Origin: Nautilus pompilius
Taxonomy: Eukaryota; Mollusca; Cephalopoda; Nautilida; Nautilidae
Assembly: GCA_018389105.1 (NCBI GenBank)
Contig: JACATO010000632.1
Span: 1 to 64,000, forward strand
Length of the DNA: 64,000 nt
Direction of reading: 5' to 3'
The translations under genes and the position numbers were made by a program. Shown here in pieces: positions 1 through 11,445 of this stretch (positions are counted from its first letter, which is position 1; each line of letters starts with the position of its first letter). The notes below the pieces were generated by a model that saw nothing but the letters and a program-made list of their open reading frames with translations, was not told the DNA's origin and did no database searches.

Positions 1-3000
1 CATGAAATTGTGCCTGGACAGTTGTTACCCTTTTCTGTTATGTTGAGATTTTGGTTGCATCTATCACGTTCCAGCTCATCGTCCTGTTGTGGGTCAGAGT
101 TCTTTGTTTCTTGATTTGTGTCCACGACCCTAAGCTAAAAAGTGTCACAAAACATCTGAGAGATAGACCTGAAACATAACAGGAGGGTTAGAAACTATTG
201 TAAATAGATGGTGAGTGGATGGTGCACATTAATAATCTCTATATTCTTTTGAGTATAGTCAAATATTTGAAGGTGCCATTCTCCAGCTGACAGTAAAATA
301 ACCGAGCTGATAAACAAGCATCAAGAACGCATTGAAAATGATGATTTCTGGCTAAAGTATCCATCTTCTTTCTTTAAATCATTTCTTTCTGTAGCTTTCG
401 TTTATATTGCTTCAATCTGGCAATGTGGAAATTTCCACAACGAAGAAGGTAATAATGCATTATAGGAACATAGTTTTTAAAAAATCTGTTCAAAACATAG
501 TTTTCCCAGCAGGATCTCGGTAAAATAACACAAAACCTCCTAAAGACAACATTTTATGGTCTGCTATATCAGGTTCCTCTTTAGGGTTAAGCGAGGTAAA
601 CACAATTACAATATACTGGATCTCTATCGTCTATCTGATATTTTAAATCAGTGTAAATTTCTGGTCCCCCCTTTTGCAATTATTTACTTATAATTGCATA
701 TAAGGCTTGCACTTTTAAAATATTGCAGCCTGTTTTGTTATTCATGGGCTTGTGTTTCTTTTCATTTTGACGAATGAGGCTTTTAATTTTTGCTTCAGAA
801 ATTGTTTACACGATTAAAATATATAATCAAACATTCTATGGTTATTTTGTTTACCGATAAACGAGCAGAAAGCCATCGCGGTTCATGCTACCACTTTATG
901 CTTGTCGCTGATCTATTCTTAAAAAATATTTCCTGATATTTAATCATGCTGAAATCTTAGCTTATTTGTAATTATGGCCTCTAGTATTAGATTAGTAATT
1001 GTAGATAGCTAAAGAAAATTGGTTCTGTTCGCTCAATCTGGGCCGCTAATTATTTCGGAAAATTATTTCTCTCTTAAATGTCAAGAAGTTAAACTTTTTG
1101 TAGATGGAATATTTTAAATCATTTAACATATTGCAAATTCTTAAGGCCTGGAAACATTCTGGTAAATCTACCGCAAGTTGCTATAGTAAATCAATAGTTT
1201 TCTTATTCAAAATGAAGATAAGCAAAATATTTATAAAACAAGGCTCAAAATCTTTCTTTTCACGTTTAAGGCTGTTAATCCAGTTGGTTACTCTAAACGT
1301 TTCATTTGTTTTGTTTGGAGCCAGCGTAGGAATTCATCAGAAGAGAAGTGAAGCAGAAACGTAGACATCTTATATGTGGATATTCTGCACGGCTGTGAGG
1401 ATTAGATGCTAAACCAACCAATGTTTTTAAGCATCTGATGCCTATTTTAAGGCAGGGAGTCGTTTTCATGTTTAAAAAATAATCTCGTATAAATGTTTAA
1501 GAATTGTCTGATAGACGAACACATTGAATATATTATATAAATAAAAGTAAGAATTAGTATGTCTTATACATAGATATTTGGGATAAATAAGGCAGATCAC
1601 CGGCAGTGAGCCTGGTGTTTAACTTACGAGGGAGTCTATCATCGAAATTTTGACTTTATTCACAAACACCGAAGGTTGTGTTCTAAATTATAAAAAAAAA
1701 GAAAATCCTTAGCAATATCATTGAGCAACTCTTCTTTTTATTTGCAAAGGTGATGCAGAAAGTTCATCAATCTGAAGGCAGTAGTCACTCCTAGAGGAAA
1801 GTGAGATGTTCAATAATTATCTAGTCACAGATCTGTCAAATTGCAGAGCATGCTGCATTTATTCTTTCTCCTCATGTTTGATGCTAGTTGGTGACCTGTT
1901 ACTAATGTCTAAGGTTAAGTAGTGCGCGGATCTCAGATTCTTCTACTTCACACAAGATGGTTATCCTATCGGGGAATTTCCAAGGTTATGCCCTCACACT
2001 TGCCCTTTAATAGAATATTAAGTTTGTGTTCGGGGCAAAAAAGATAGGAAACCAATTTGAATTAACCCCCAGGTCTAGCAGCAGAGATTCTGGATTAGAT
2101 ATTTCACAGTTGAAAAATGTTATGAGTGGACATACTTCGGTTTTCTTCACAGAATTCTCCGAGTTTGTCAAATGGTGCAAACAGCAGAAACTCTATACTC
2201 GATGCAGTGAACTGCATTCAGACAGGGTACCGCTATGGTGTCAATATACTTTAAAAGTCACTGTCAACAATAAAAAGCAAAATTACAAAAATGGTCAAGA
2301 TTGGTCTCAGAAGAATCTAAACAGCAGGGATTGTTATTTAACTGCAGCAATGATAGAAGCTGTGCATCCGTACCACATAGTATTGAATGTAAACTCATCT
2401 TCACTGGCATTTACCATCTTCAATATCTGATGTCACACTAATGCCAACAACCATTAAAGATTGACTGAAAATATCTTTCTATCCTGTCATAGAATGCGCA
2501 TTGGACGATTTCAGAGCTATCCAACTGTTGTTGATTCATTTTACCAGTGATTTACAGGGTACTAGGTAGACTTTATAACATCACTACACCCATCTTATCC
2601 ATTTCCATGAATCTGGATTAAGATTTTTTAATAAACAACATTTGAAAATAAAGTACTCTGCCAAAATAATTTTGAAACTTGTTGTTATTACAATATGCTA
2701 GTTTGTTGAGGAAAACATCAAGTAAAAACTAGCAACGGAGTAAAATGATTATGAATCATAAAGATTTTCTATCGTGATCAGATCCAGCTCCTCCCATAGT
2801 TATACCATGTTGGTGGGATGTGAATAAGCTGCTCTTGATGATCTGGATGCTTCCATTGTTGCTCAATTGAATTCATATCAGGGTTTGGGATGCTCTATGT
2901 TAATGTTGGATGGCTTGATTCCACTTTTAGACTGTGGTCACATGAAATATGTCACGTATAACATCTTACAGAAGAATATGAGCATTGAATCTCAGCATGC

Positions 3001-3012
3001 TTTGTTGTTACA

Positions 3013-3127
3013 GTGGTAGAAGATGTCTTTCAAATAGAAATGTATTCAGCAGAATTGATACATCCTTCAACAAGCACTAATTCTCTCTCTCTCTCTCTCT
3101 CTCCATCTCCATCTCCAACTCTCTCTA

Positions 3128-3163
<36 letters not shown>

Positions 3164-3228
3164 CCAAGCCAAATTGCAGTCTATGTCGTGGCACTTCTGC
3201 CTTCATATTTGAGTATGAACTGAAGTAA
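3013..3228 (+). pseudogene. Relic exon interrupted by a (TC)n microsatellite
   Basis: An open frame starts immediately at a good splice-acceptor sequence (pyrimidine-rich run ending TTACAG at 3,013). It reads V-V-E-D-V-F-Q-I-E-M-Y-S-A-E-L-I before running into a TC tract. The diverged copy in D1 (minus strand from 32,468) has an acceptor at the same place and phase, and reads V-L-D-I-L-Q-I-A-I-Y-L-A-E-L-I. Conservation of acceptor, phase and residues in two diverged copies argues that this was once an exon. The frame downstream is mostly Ser-Leu encoded by TC repeats and is not real protein. The original product is not recognised. Confidence 0.4.
3081..3161 (+). repeat. (TC)n microsatellite, interrupted
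   Basis: Two long TC runs are separated by CCATCTCCATCTCCAAC-like interruptions. The mirror copy lies at about 45,983-46,063. The tract sits inside a relic exon that lacks it in the diverged D1 copy, so it expanded after the copies separated. Confidence 0.95.
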
Positions 3229-3729
3229 GCACTGGAGTTTTTTGTTAGGTTTTCCCTAAACCCAGGTGTAATTATGAACTACTCAAACACAAACTCTTTG
3301 AAGAAAAATACTAGCTGCCAGTATTGTCCTCTGACCAGACATTCCAAAGCTTTGCATTTGTATTGGTCAGGAGTTTCTTATATGCTGTAACACGCCCTCT
3401 GTAGCCAAACTAGAAAAAAATAGCATTAAACAGATCTTTGGATTATTTGTATTGGATGTAAGCAAGATTATCTTGCTGATGAGTATTGATGTGACAGGTA
3501 ATGTTCTTTCATGATGTAAACAAAAAATTATTGCAGATTGCGCCTATTTTCTGCATGGTAATATTATACACTGCTTACCTGCTTTCCTGGATATTTAGTA
3601 GATAAACAATCATACCTTAGATATGCAATTTTGCTCAGATGCATGTATTCATATTGGTGGCTAGATTAATATAGCAGTGAACTGCATATACTGTCTAATC
3701 CCCTTTAAGTTTTTGTATCATCTTTCTAC

Positions 3730-4030
3730 AACTAAACCACTTCTAGTCATCTTGGGCGCGTCTGCCAAAGAAGTACAGGGGGGAGCCAAGAATAGACAGA
3801 TGGAGGAAATCAGCATCTCCTTTTGGTTGTGAAGGATAACGACAACAACAACAACAACAACAGCAGCAGCAGCCCGATGCGAGAGCGACCTCCCGGGTCC
3901 TTGTGGCCCCATGGTGTCAGGTGGACCTGGCCGCTTGTCGGCTCGACGAACGTCTCTCAATCACGAGTTCGGAAGTCCAACTCCAACTCGCTCAACAACA
4001 ACAACAACAACAGCAGCAGCAGCAGAAAAT
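3730..4030 (+). repeat. GC-rich block bounded by two CAA/CAG tracts
   Basis: Two almost identical compound microsatellites, (AAC)n followed by (AGC)n, lie at 3,838-3,874 and 3,992-4,024. They enclose about 117 bases that are far richer in GC than anything around. The enclosed sequence is absent from D1 and D2, which match the DNA on the other side of about 3,750. This pattern could mark an insertion with duplicated ends, or a mobile unit with microsatellite termini. Short frames through it (Asn/Ser or Val/Ala runs) are repeat artefacts. Confidence 0.6.
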
Positions 4031-6205
4031 CCAGTGTATACTACTTGGTTTTCTATCTCATCTGTCGGTTATAAATGTATAAAAATTGATTATTTCTTTA
4101 GAATCATTTAAATTCATCTTTAGCCGAATAACCACACGTACAGGCCCATATTTTACTAATCCCCATCATCATACATGCTTAACTGTTAGGAAAGATGCAA
4201 CTGCAGCTTTCCCACCATGATCATAGAAACTTTTATTTCTTCTGCTTTTTTAAAATCTTTTCAAGAGATACGATTTTTGTACTTTACTTTTGGGTTTAAC
4301 TAAATGTTGCTTTTAGAATCTTTTAAACATACATCACTTCACATAATACCAGATGATTGAAGGTTTCCGCAGAACCAAACTTATTAACTCGTTTATTTTA
4401 TCAATTTCTTATTCAAAAGATAATGTCTAGAATTTCAGAAAATGCTGGCATATTTTGAGGTGTGTAACAGTTTGAGTTTATCATCAGTGACCGACATCCA
4501 GAATAGGTAATTACCTTTAGTTTGATAATGGCCAAATAAAGTCATTCGAAAAAAGAGTTCCACGCCCAATGATTAGTGAACTTTCAGCCATTTTGTTTTT
4601 ATTTTCATTTTATCCTTTGTCACCATTGTAGTTCTCTGTTTATTTCTTCAGTTCTTTTAGAAGGTGAATCTATCCCCCTCATGACATTTTAATTCAGTCT
4701 TGTCATTTGAATTAAAATGGAAAACGTGGAATTTTGCCTGAATAGACAGATTTGTTCTGAAACATTTTACCATGGGGAAAATACTTAATTTTTTGTAGAT
4801 TTTTTTAAAACTTGCCGTAACATATTTAAAAAAAAAAAAAACATAGATACTGGTAATACAGTTTGATGTATGAGTTCTGGAATGTTCTCTAATTACTGCT
4901 AATATCTTACAAATGGCAATAGGGAAAAAACAAATACCTTTACCTGATTGTTTATAGTTACAATTCTTGCTTCCACTTTTAAGAAAGACAAGCTGCTGGA
5001 ATGGTTCTTCTGCAAAATACAGAAGTTCAGGCCTTACAAGATGAGGCAACACTTGTTAGCTGTAATCAAGACATTAGGCAACCTCATCAGTTACTGCCTG
5101 CAGTTGTAGACTATGGTGTTCGTGTGAGACAGAGAAATGGCACTAAGGTTTGCCTCTGTTAAACGGCTGTGAATTTCTGTTGCTAGTTTGGTGAATTTTG
5201 ATTCATGTTACTGACTCTGGTACAAGCTTTCAATGATGACTTCAAACAAAATGCTAAAATTTTATCATGTTCTTAGAGAACAGGTAAAACACCTCTTCAA
5301 AGGTTACTTGCTAATAGCTTTTGATCTTCACGTCATCATCGTACTTTAGGTACAGCAAAAGTCTTTTTTAATGGATGCTGATAAAAGAAGTGTAGGGATG
5401 CCACGATCTCCCCTAACTCACTTTTGACTATACAGCCCGCTAATCATAAACTTGAGTGCTGAGATTGGCTGATGTAGTAGAAATTCAAGAATCATTACTT
5501 AAGGTACATCATTGTCAAGCTGTAGTGTGATGCAAGGTCAGTAAGAATTTTAATTAGTGTTAGAGACTTGCATTTTTTAAGAAAGTTTTTCATATTAAAG
5601 ACAATTACAGTCCCAATGATTGATTCACATTTGAACATATAAAGAATACCAGAGAAGGGTAATATGTACTCACAAAAGTATGGCTCATTAACTACCAGTA
5701 AGGTTTCCACAGCGGGTCTTTTGTGGTTAGGTCACCTTTTTGTTTCCCTGTCATAAGCAGTGTGTTGCTTTCATGTGGAAAGTGATGCAAGTCTGTTTTC
5801 AGACCCCATTTTGAGTGGGGAGGTTTGTAGATTTTCGCAAACATGATGGCAAATACTTGATAACTTTGGCATTCTATGCACAACCCTAAAATGATTAAAT
5901 ATTTTACTACATCTTTGCTCACATTGAGCTAAACTGCATGGAATTATTCAGGCACAGATAAGTGATGGATGGAGTGTTTTTGCAATCTTACACGCAAAGG
6001 CATTGCAATAATCTCTATAAACTGTTAAATTGAGTGTTGTTGGCATTTTAAATATCTTGCAAACACTTTACCTGTTGTTTTCCGTATCCTACCCTGAGTA
6101 AAGTTCCACAAGCCGGCAGTCACACCTAGGGACATTATATCTCTTTTATCCTCTTGAACAGGTGTAGTATTCCCTTTCTATAAATACCTAGGAAAAAAAA
6201 GCTTA

Positions 6206-6213
6206 TAATGAAC
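6206..6213. repeat. Left target-site duplication of the hAT element
   Basis: TAATGAAC directly precedes the left terminal inverted repeat. TTCTGAAC at 7,944-7,951 directly follows the right one. The two 8-mers match at 6 of 8 positions; 8 bp is the duplication length made by hAT transposases. Confidence 0.6.
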
Positions 6214-7943
6214 CAGTGGTTCTTAACCCCTGGGTCGTGACCCTAAATTTGGGTGCCAAGCCATTTTGAATGGGTCACCCAGGATCTTTTTGGTTGGTAG
6301 TTCAACAGTGGCTGCACCCAAGGTGTCTGCAATAGTGATGCGTTATTTAAATTCAGCATCCTTTACATCACTGGTTTATTTGCCTCTCATTGGATAGGGT
6401 CTTCTGATGCTCATAAGGTATCTAGAACTGTGATTGGTTATTAATGACATCACTCTTACATCAGTGAGGGCTAACATGTGAAGAACATTAAAATGATTGT
6501 ATATGCACCGCAGATTGGAGGCATATGGTGAGGTAGACAGCTTAGGAGGAAATATCTGTGGTGTGGTAAATATACAGTGAGTGATCTTAATCCTGACTAA
6601 ATTTTTACCATCCCTGATGTTGGCATCAAGCCTAGTCAAATGGAGCAATAACCACCAACCGATGTTATTTTCCCCTCTATAAAAACAAGTCACATGACGT
6701 TATCTGCAGTCAGCATGCCTGCCAACCAGTCAATGACCAAGTCCACTGGCCAGTTTTACATTTTAGCCTTTGATACAGACCAAATATGGCAAACAACAGT
6801 GCAAAGAAGAATTTATTCTCAATCTAGGATTCATGCATATCACTCAGTGTGTGTCATCCATGGGGATGTCTTCAATGATGAGTCATTCAAGCAGAACAAA
6901 GTTAACAACATCTCGAAGGAAAATGCAGATATAGAACAATGTTTCTTCAAATGGAAAGAACAGCAAATAAAGCAGCAGCTAGATGAATCTCTACCAATGT
7001 TAGGGGCAATGCCAAACTCATGGCTTATGTACATTATCAAGGTTCAAAAAATATGGAAGAAGAGATTCTGTTCTGCCAAACATCACTTACTACCGCAACA
7101 AGAGAAGTTATTTTCAAGACTGTGGATTCATTCATCAAAGGAGGAGGACTCAACTGGAATCATTGCTTCAGTGTGCGTTTGATGGGGCACTAGCAATGTT
7201 CAGAGCATGTCAGGGTTTTACTATCAGAACGAAGGGAGTCAATCAGCAAGTAATAACTCTCATTGTCTCCTCCATTGAGAAAATCTTGCTTCTTAGAGGC
7301 TGCTAGGTGAGTTGGAGGTTGCAATGAAAGAGGTCATTCAAGTGGTAAATTGCATCAAAGCAAGATCTGTCAATTCATGGATTTTTCCTCAGGTGTGCTC
7401 TGGTTTTGGTATGGAGCATGTGCATTTACTGTCCCACTCTGAGGTCAGGTGGCTGTCACAAGGAATGGAGCTTCACCAAGAGGTGGCACTGCTCAACAAG
7501 ATGGACATTTTATTGTTGGAGAGGAATCATCCCTTTTCTACAGGATTCTCATAATCTAAATTGATGCTGCAAATAGCCTACCTGTCTGATATCTTTGCTG
7601 AAGTCAATGACTCGAACACTTCAATGCAAAGTTGCGATCAGCCGCTGGTTGGACTGTCAGCCAAGAAGTAGGAAGGGAAAATGTTTGCTTGTGGAGGATG
7701 GTACATCCTGTATCGGCACCAAAGTGGAGCATTTGACCATTATACATACATGGCTCCCTGATCATTGTGCTCAAGGCTATTACATATTTATCTTATACCA
7801 AATATATTAACTTTTTTTAAAATTTAAATTATTCATTCTGCTATCATTTATTTTAGCACATACATTACAATTGAAGTGTGGGTTGCGGATCTAGTTCCAC
7901 AATCATAAATTGGGTCACGGCCAAAAAAGGGTTAAGAACACAG
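6214..7943 (+). mobile_element. Degenerate hAT DNA transposon (ZBED5/SCAND3-like family)
   Basis: The left terminus is CAGTGGTTCTTAACCC, followed by TGGGTCGTGACCC. The right terminus, read inward, is CTGTGTTCTTAACCC followed by GGCCGTGACCC. These are imperfect terminal inverted repeats of the common hAT type, flanked by 8-bp direct repeats with two mismatches. The 1.73 kb length is short for an autonomous hAT. The interior holds a broken transposase without the C-terminal dimerisation (hATC) region. Presence in both arms at mirrored positions shows insertion before the arms were duplicated or last homogenised. Confidence 0.85.
6694..7671 (+). pseudogene. Broken hAT transposase (ZBED5/GTF2IRD2/SCAND3-like)
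   Basis: Frames must be switched several times to follow the protein. In order are visible: L-D-E-S near 6,980 (the DEST-type first acidic motif); a stretch ending I-L-F-C-Q-T-S-L-T-T-A-T near 7,060-7,110; F-D-G-A-L-A-M near 7,178 (usual T-D-G-A, second acidic motif kept); H-C-L-L-H then a stop near 7,260; V-N-C-I-K-A-R-S-V-N-S and H-S-E-V-R-W-L-S near 7,345-7,460; and I-A-Y-L-S-D-I-F then N-T-S-M-Q near 7,570-7,625. These follow the order of RNase-H-fold transposases of this clade. Stops, frameshifts and loss of the hATC region make it non-functional. No host exaptation is suggested. Confidence 0.85.
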
Positions 7944-8048
7944 TTCTGAACAATCTGTTACTATATGTCTGTGCTCTGTATCAATCATTCATCATGGCCT
8001 GTAATTGATCCCAAAGCAAATTATAATTCTACTATACGGTGGAAAGTT

Positions 8049-8839
8049 AGAAAGGAACTTGCAACCCATCTTTGCTAACAATATGACCAGTTTCAATTAT
8101 TTCCTGATCTAAATGTGCAGTACACTCAGTCAGATTTCATTGCTTTTTAGAGATCAACCGTGTGCAAAATATGATTTGTCCATCAATATCTGGAAATGAT
8201 TTATACCACTTGTATCGGAGATGCCATCATCTACTCCAACTTCAGCCCGAGATTCAAGCAGTGCCAAACCAGATAATGCTAGGATATTTTTCAATGAGCT
8301 ACACTGGATTCTCTGCCAAGCTCGACGTTTGCCCCATCACTTGTAAGCACCACCAGGTGTTGTTTTAAATATTCATCACTGAATCCATGTATATCTAAAC
8401 AGTTCAGTAACTGCTCAGATATGGTGTCAGTTGTTTGATTTGGTAATTCAATTAAATTAAGGAACATAAAATGAGGTTCCTCATTTTTGTCACATTCACA
8501 CCTGAGATAATCGATGAACCCAGACTTGCTGCTTGTTGGTTTTTCAATATTTGCAAAAGTTTTGAACTTTGCCGACAGATTTTCTTTCACATTTTTTCAA
8601 GGAACAATAGACACCTGTTCTTGTACACTGTACCTAGAATGCCACCTACTTTCTAATATCAGCGCCTTTATCTTCTGCAGCTGTAGCAAGCTAAAATGGT
8701 CAGAGAATGGCATATCATATTTTGAGATGTAATATACTAATTTAAAAATATTCCTTAGCACATTTTCCCAAAAGTCTGTTCCATGTGATCTCTTTGTAGT
8801 AATATCTGCGTTTTCTGAAGCTGCAGAAGAATTGCCTGA
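8049..8839 (-). pseudogene. hAT-family transposase relic (KIAA1586/ZNF862-like)
   Basis: Reading on the minus strand through one stop and several frame changes, the protein shows F-W-E-N-V-L-R-N-I-F, then M-P-F-S-D-H-F-S-L-L-Q-L-Q, H-S-R-Y-S-V, L-V-V-L-T-S-D-G-A-N-V-E-L-G-R, L-I-E-K-Y-P-S-I-I-W, and V-D-D-G-I-S-D-T-S-G-I-N-H-F-Q. This order matches KIAA1586-type proteins, which derive from a hAT transposase. The (S)DGA acidic motif is kept. N- and C-terminal ends are missing or not recognisable. It lies on the opposite strand to the neighbouring 6,214-7,943 element and belongs to a different hAT lineage. I could not find its terminal repeats. Confidence 0.75.
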
Positions 8840-8886
8840 TAAGCCATTGAGTCCTGGCTCTCATTGCATTATAAATGTGAGACCTT

Positions 8887-9470
8887 TTAAATATAGCCAA
8901 TGCAGATAACTCCATCTGGTTTCTCTACCTTATTTCCCCTTTTATCTGACATCATTACATAAACTTCTGCATCATTACACCTGAAACCAATTTCTGCATC
9001 TTCATCATCTGTATGTATGCGCACTAAGTCCTTAATGTAAGTATTGTTCCATCTGCCAGATTGAATATAATATTGAAGGTGGTTGGATCCAAACATGACA
9101 AGATAAAATCTTCATTGATTATAACATTCTGTGGCGCCACCTATGGTACTGGAAAAATGCTAAACTCATCAAAGTTGATTTTTTCATGGCCACATATGAT
9201 CCTTGTAGATTATTAGAAGGCATCTACTATTAAAAAAACCAAAAGTGCCTGCAATTCTGGGCTAATCTTTATTTTTTCTTGTGATTATACATCATCATCA
9301 TGTTTTCCAATCTTGAGCTGAATGTCGACTATAAACTCCTTGTCACAGGGAAGTATATTGCATTGCTGTAAAATCTCAGGCTTGTAATATAAGTTGCGAT
9401 TGTTAATTCTAAAGGCAGATTTCACATTATCATTAATATTTAAGGAGATTTTCTGTAACCCTGCCCACAT
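8887..9470 (-). pseudogene. Unrecognised degenerate coding-like stretch
   Basis: Two minus-strand frames (9,470-9,285 and 9,096-8,887) lie just upstream of the KIAA1586-like relic on the same strand. The second can be extended upstream in another frame as C-L-D-P-T-T-F-N-I-I-F-N-L-A-D-G-T-I-L-T. The composition (acidic R-I-H-T-D-D-E-D-A-E-I-G-F-R-C-N, no low-complexity) looks like real protein rather than random AT-rich translation. The only changes seen between arms are D to N and I to V in the first frame. It may be the N-terminal part or a passenger of the transposon. No family is recognised. Confidence 0.35.
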
Positions 9471-11280
9471 TACAACAGCATTTCATGAATCCATTTAACA
9501 TATTATCCATTGTATATCACAAAAATTGTTCCAATAACAACATGCCGACAAACAGAACAGTTCTAAATTTGCTAAAAATAACCGTTTGTACAAATAATTA
9601 CAAAGATAATGGAATAAACATTCTTCAAGAAAACTAGCTTGGATTGCTGTTCACTATTCCATATTCGTTTGAGTCTTGTTTTATACTCATTTTTCTTTTA
9701 AAATCAGCAAACAAACTTTAAACAAGAGAATAGTCAGCCTAGAAATGTTCATGTCAGATCACCTGTGGATTTCAACTCTACCTGCCATTCTTACAGCATC
9801 CATCAAAATGCCAAGAACATCAGGACTAGTCCAACCAAACCGGGTGAGGATGTCATAAGAAAAAATAGCAGCCAGTAAAACGATATCCTAACTTCTGTAA
9901 TTCACACGGTCTCCGCTGAGACATTCAATAATACTGAAAGTAATGTTTTCTTTTGAAAATTCATTTGCAGCAAAATAAATGGTTCTTATAGACAAGATTT
10001 CTTTTTTCCGAAAACCATTTCTTTTTATTAATACCTTTTACTGGGGGAAAAAAAGCCCCGGGCAAGCAGTAATTTATTGTAAATAGTTCAATAAAAATGA
10101 TAAATTTAATGCAAGCATGACATCCAGATGAAGCTAAAAATTTAATATAGCTAAATTATAGCTAAAGCAAAACTAATATGGAAATATTAAAATGAAATTA
10201 AATAAATTGAATCACATTATATTGCCAAAAAATCCATTGCTCTCGAGGCAGAACGCTTGCAATGGTAAAAGAGACAGACATAGACAGAATACAAAATGGA
10301 AGATATTTTTTTTTTACATGATAACTATAAATAGAAACTTTTAAAACTGGTCGCACAACCTCTACCCTACAATACAGTGCGAACCTAGCTATTTTCAATT
10401 TTGGGCATTAACATTCACATACTCTAATTGTTCCAAAAAACATCGTTTCTTGTACCGATGCGTTTACATTTTTAAAGAATTCTCATTAATGGCTTTATAT
10501 TTCCTTGATTGAATGTAATCAGATTTTACTGTATCTGTTGGGACAAAAACATTATTTTCAAATATAAGTAATTGTTCTCAGTTAATTTTCTTAAAATGAC
10601 TGATTAATCTCCAACACACTTTATTCTTACCAATGTGCCAGATGTTACCTCCTGGAATAAAGAATGGCAATTTGAAACCTTTCTGATTGGAGGCAAAGTT
10701 ATTTATAGGGTAGCTGTGTATGAGCATCCAGAGAAAAGAAACAGAGAATTAACAAGATGTGGATGAAAATGTTGCTGAGTGAACTATATGGTCTATCACA
10801 ATCACTAGTCATACAACATCTCAGAGCAGCTTTAACCTTTGCAGCTCAGTCTCAACAGTATATAGAGGAGATATTACCATCATCTTTCTTATCTCCTTCC
10901 ACATGTTTTTCAATCACAGACATCTAATGATGTCCCGCTACAAATAACTAGCGCAGAAAGGTTAAAGGTCAAATTTGATAAAATCCACATGCAAATCATG
11001 GTTGAGAATACAGAAAAGGAATTAACTAAAGTTGCACGTATTGTAGATTTTGAGAGGAAATTGTGCAACTATATTCTATGCAAAACCTTTTTTTCTTTAC
11101 AACACGACATATTTTTGTTTATACTAGCGCTACTAATTGGATCCTGTTTTTATGTCATAAATTTACCTATGGGCTGCTGTCTACTAGCTAGACAATGCCA
11201 TAGTCGTGTCGTCCGTGGACAGAAGCACAATTGTTTATTTGCTTACAATTACTTATATCCTATCAGTCTTAATAACATAA

Positions 11281-11445
11281 AAATCAGTCAACACTCCAGC
11301 ATTATTATATCACAACATATTTTTAAACAATAAAACTGTTAACAAGTGGAATAAATTCACAACAGCTGTTGTTGATAGGGATGGTATTAACCAATCTAAG
11401 AATTTAATTTTTGACCTGCTCTGTGGAAGCATCCATCAGCCATGA
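11281..11445 (+). pseudogene. LINE reverse-transcriptase 3' tail relic
   Basis: A 54-codon frame reads T-P-A-L-L, then T-V-N-K-W-N-K-F-T-T-A-V-V-D, then I-N-Q-S-K-N-L, followed by a stop. It matches the familiar end of ORF2 in CR1/L2/Jockey-like LINEs (R-K-x-F-F-x-x-R-V-x-N-x-W-N-x-L-P-x-x-V-V then N-x-F-K-x-x-L-D). The diverged copy in C (27,658-27,512, minus) is closer to that consensus: L-D-I-R-K-stop-F-L-N, N-E-W-N-K-L-P-T-G-V-V-D, N-Q-F-K-N. Only the extreme C-terminus survives, as is normal for 5'-truncated insertions. Confidence 0.65.

Noticed and set aside
2026..2430. A 134-codon frame in arm A (mirror 46,714-47,118)
   Set aside because: The reading frame opens with GTG, its content is unrecognised, and the homologous D1 region is not open. 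Most likely chance.
3718..4111. Overlapping frames with poly-Asn/Ser, poly-Val/Ala or poly-Thr
   Set aside because: Artefacts of (CAA)n and (CAG)n microsatellites read in several frames.
8162..8732. Plus-strand frames antisense to the KIAA1586-like relic
   Set aside because: Shadow frames; the minus-strand reading has the protein-family motifs.
10989..11333. A 114-codon frame in arm A whose translation resembles C (28,740-28,525) and part of B
   Set aside because: Codon-by-codon comparison of A and C over about 35 codons shows substitutions at all three positions in similar numbers. The protein similarity just follows DNA similarity.
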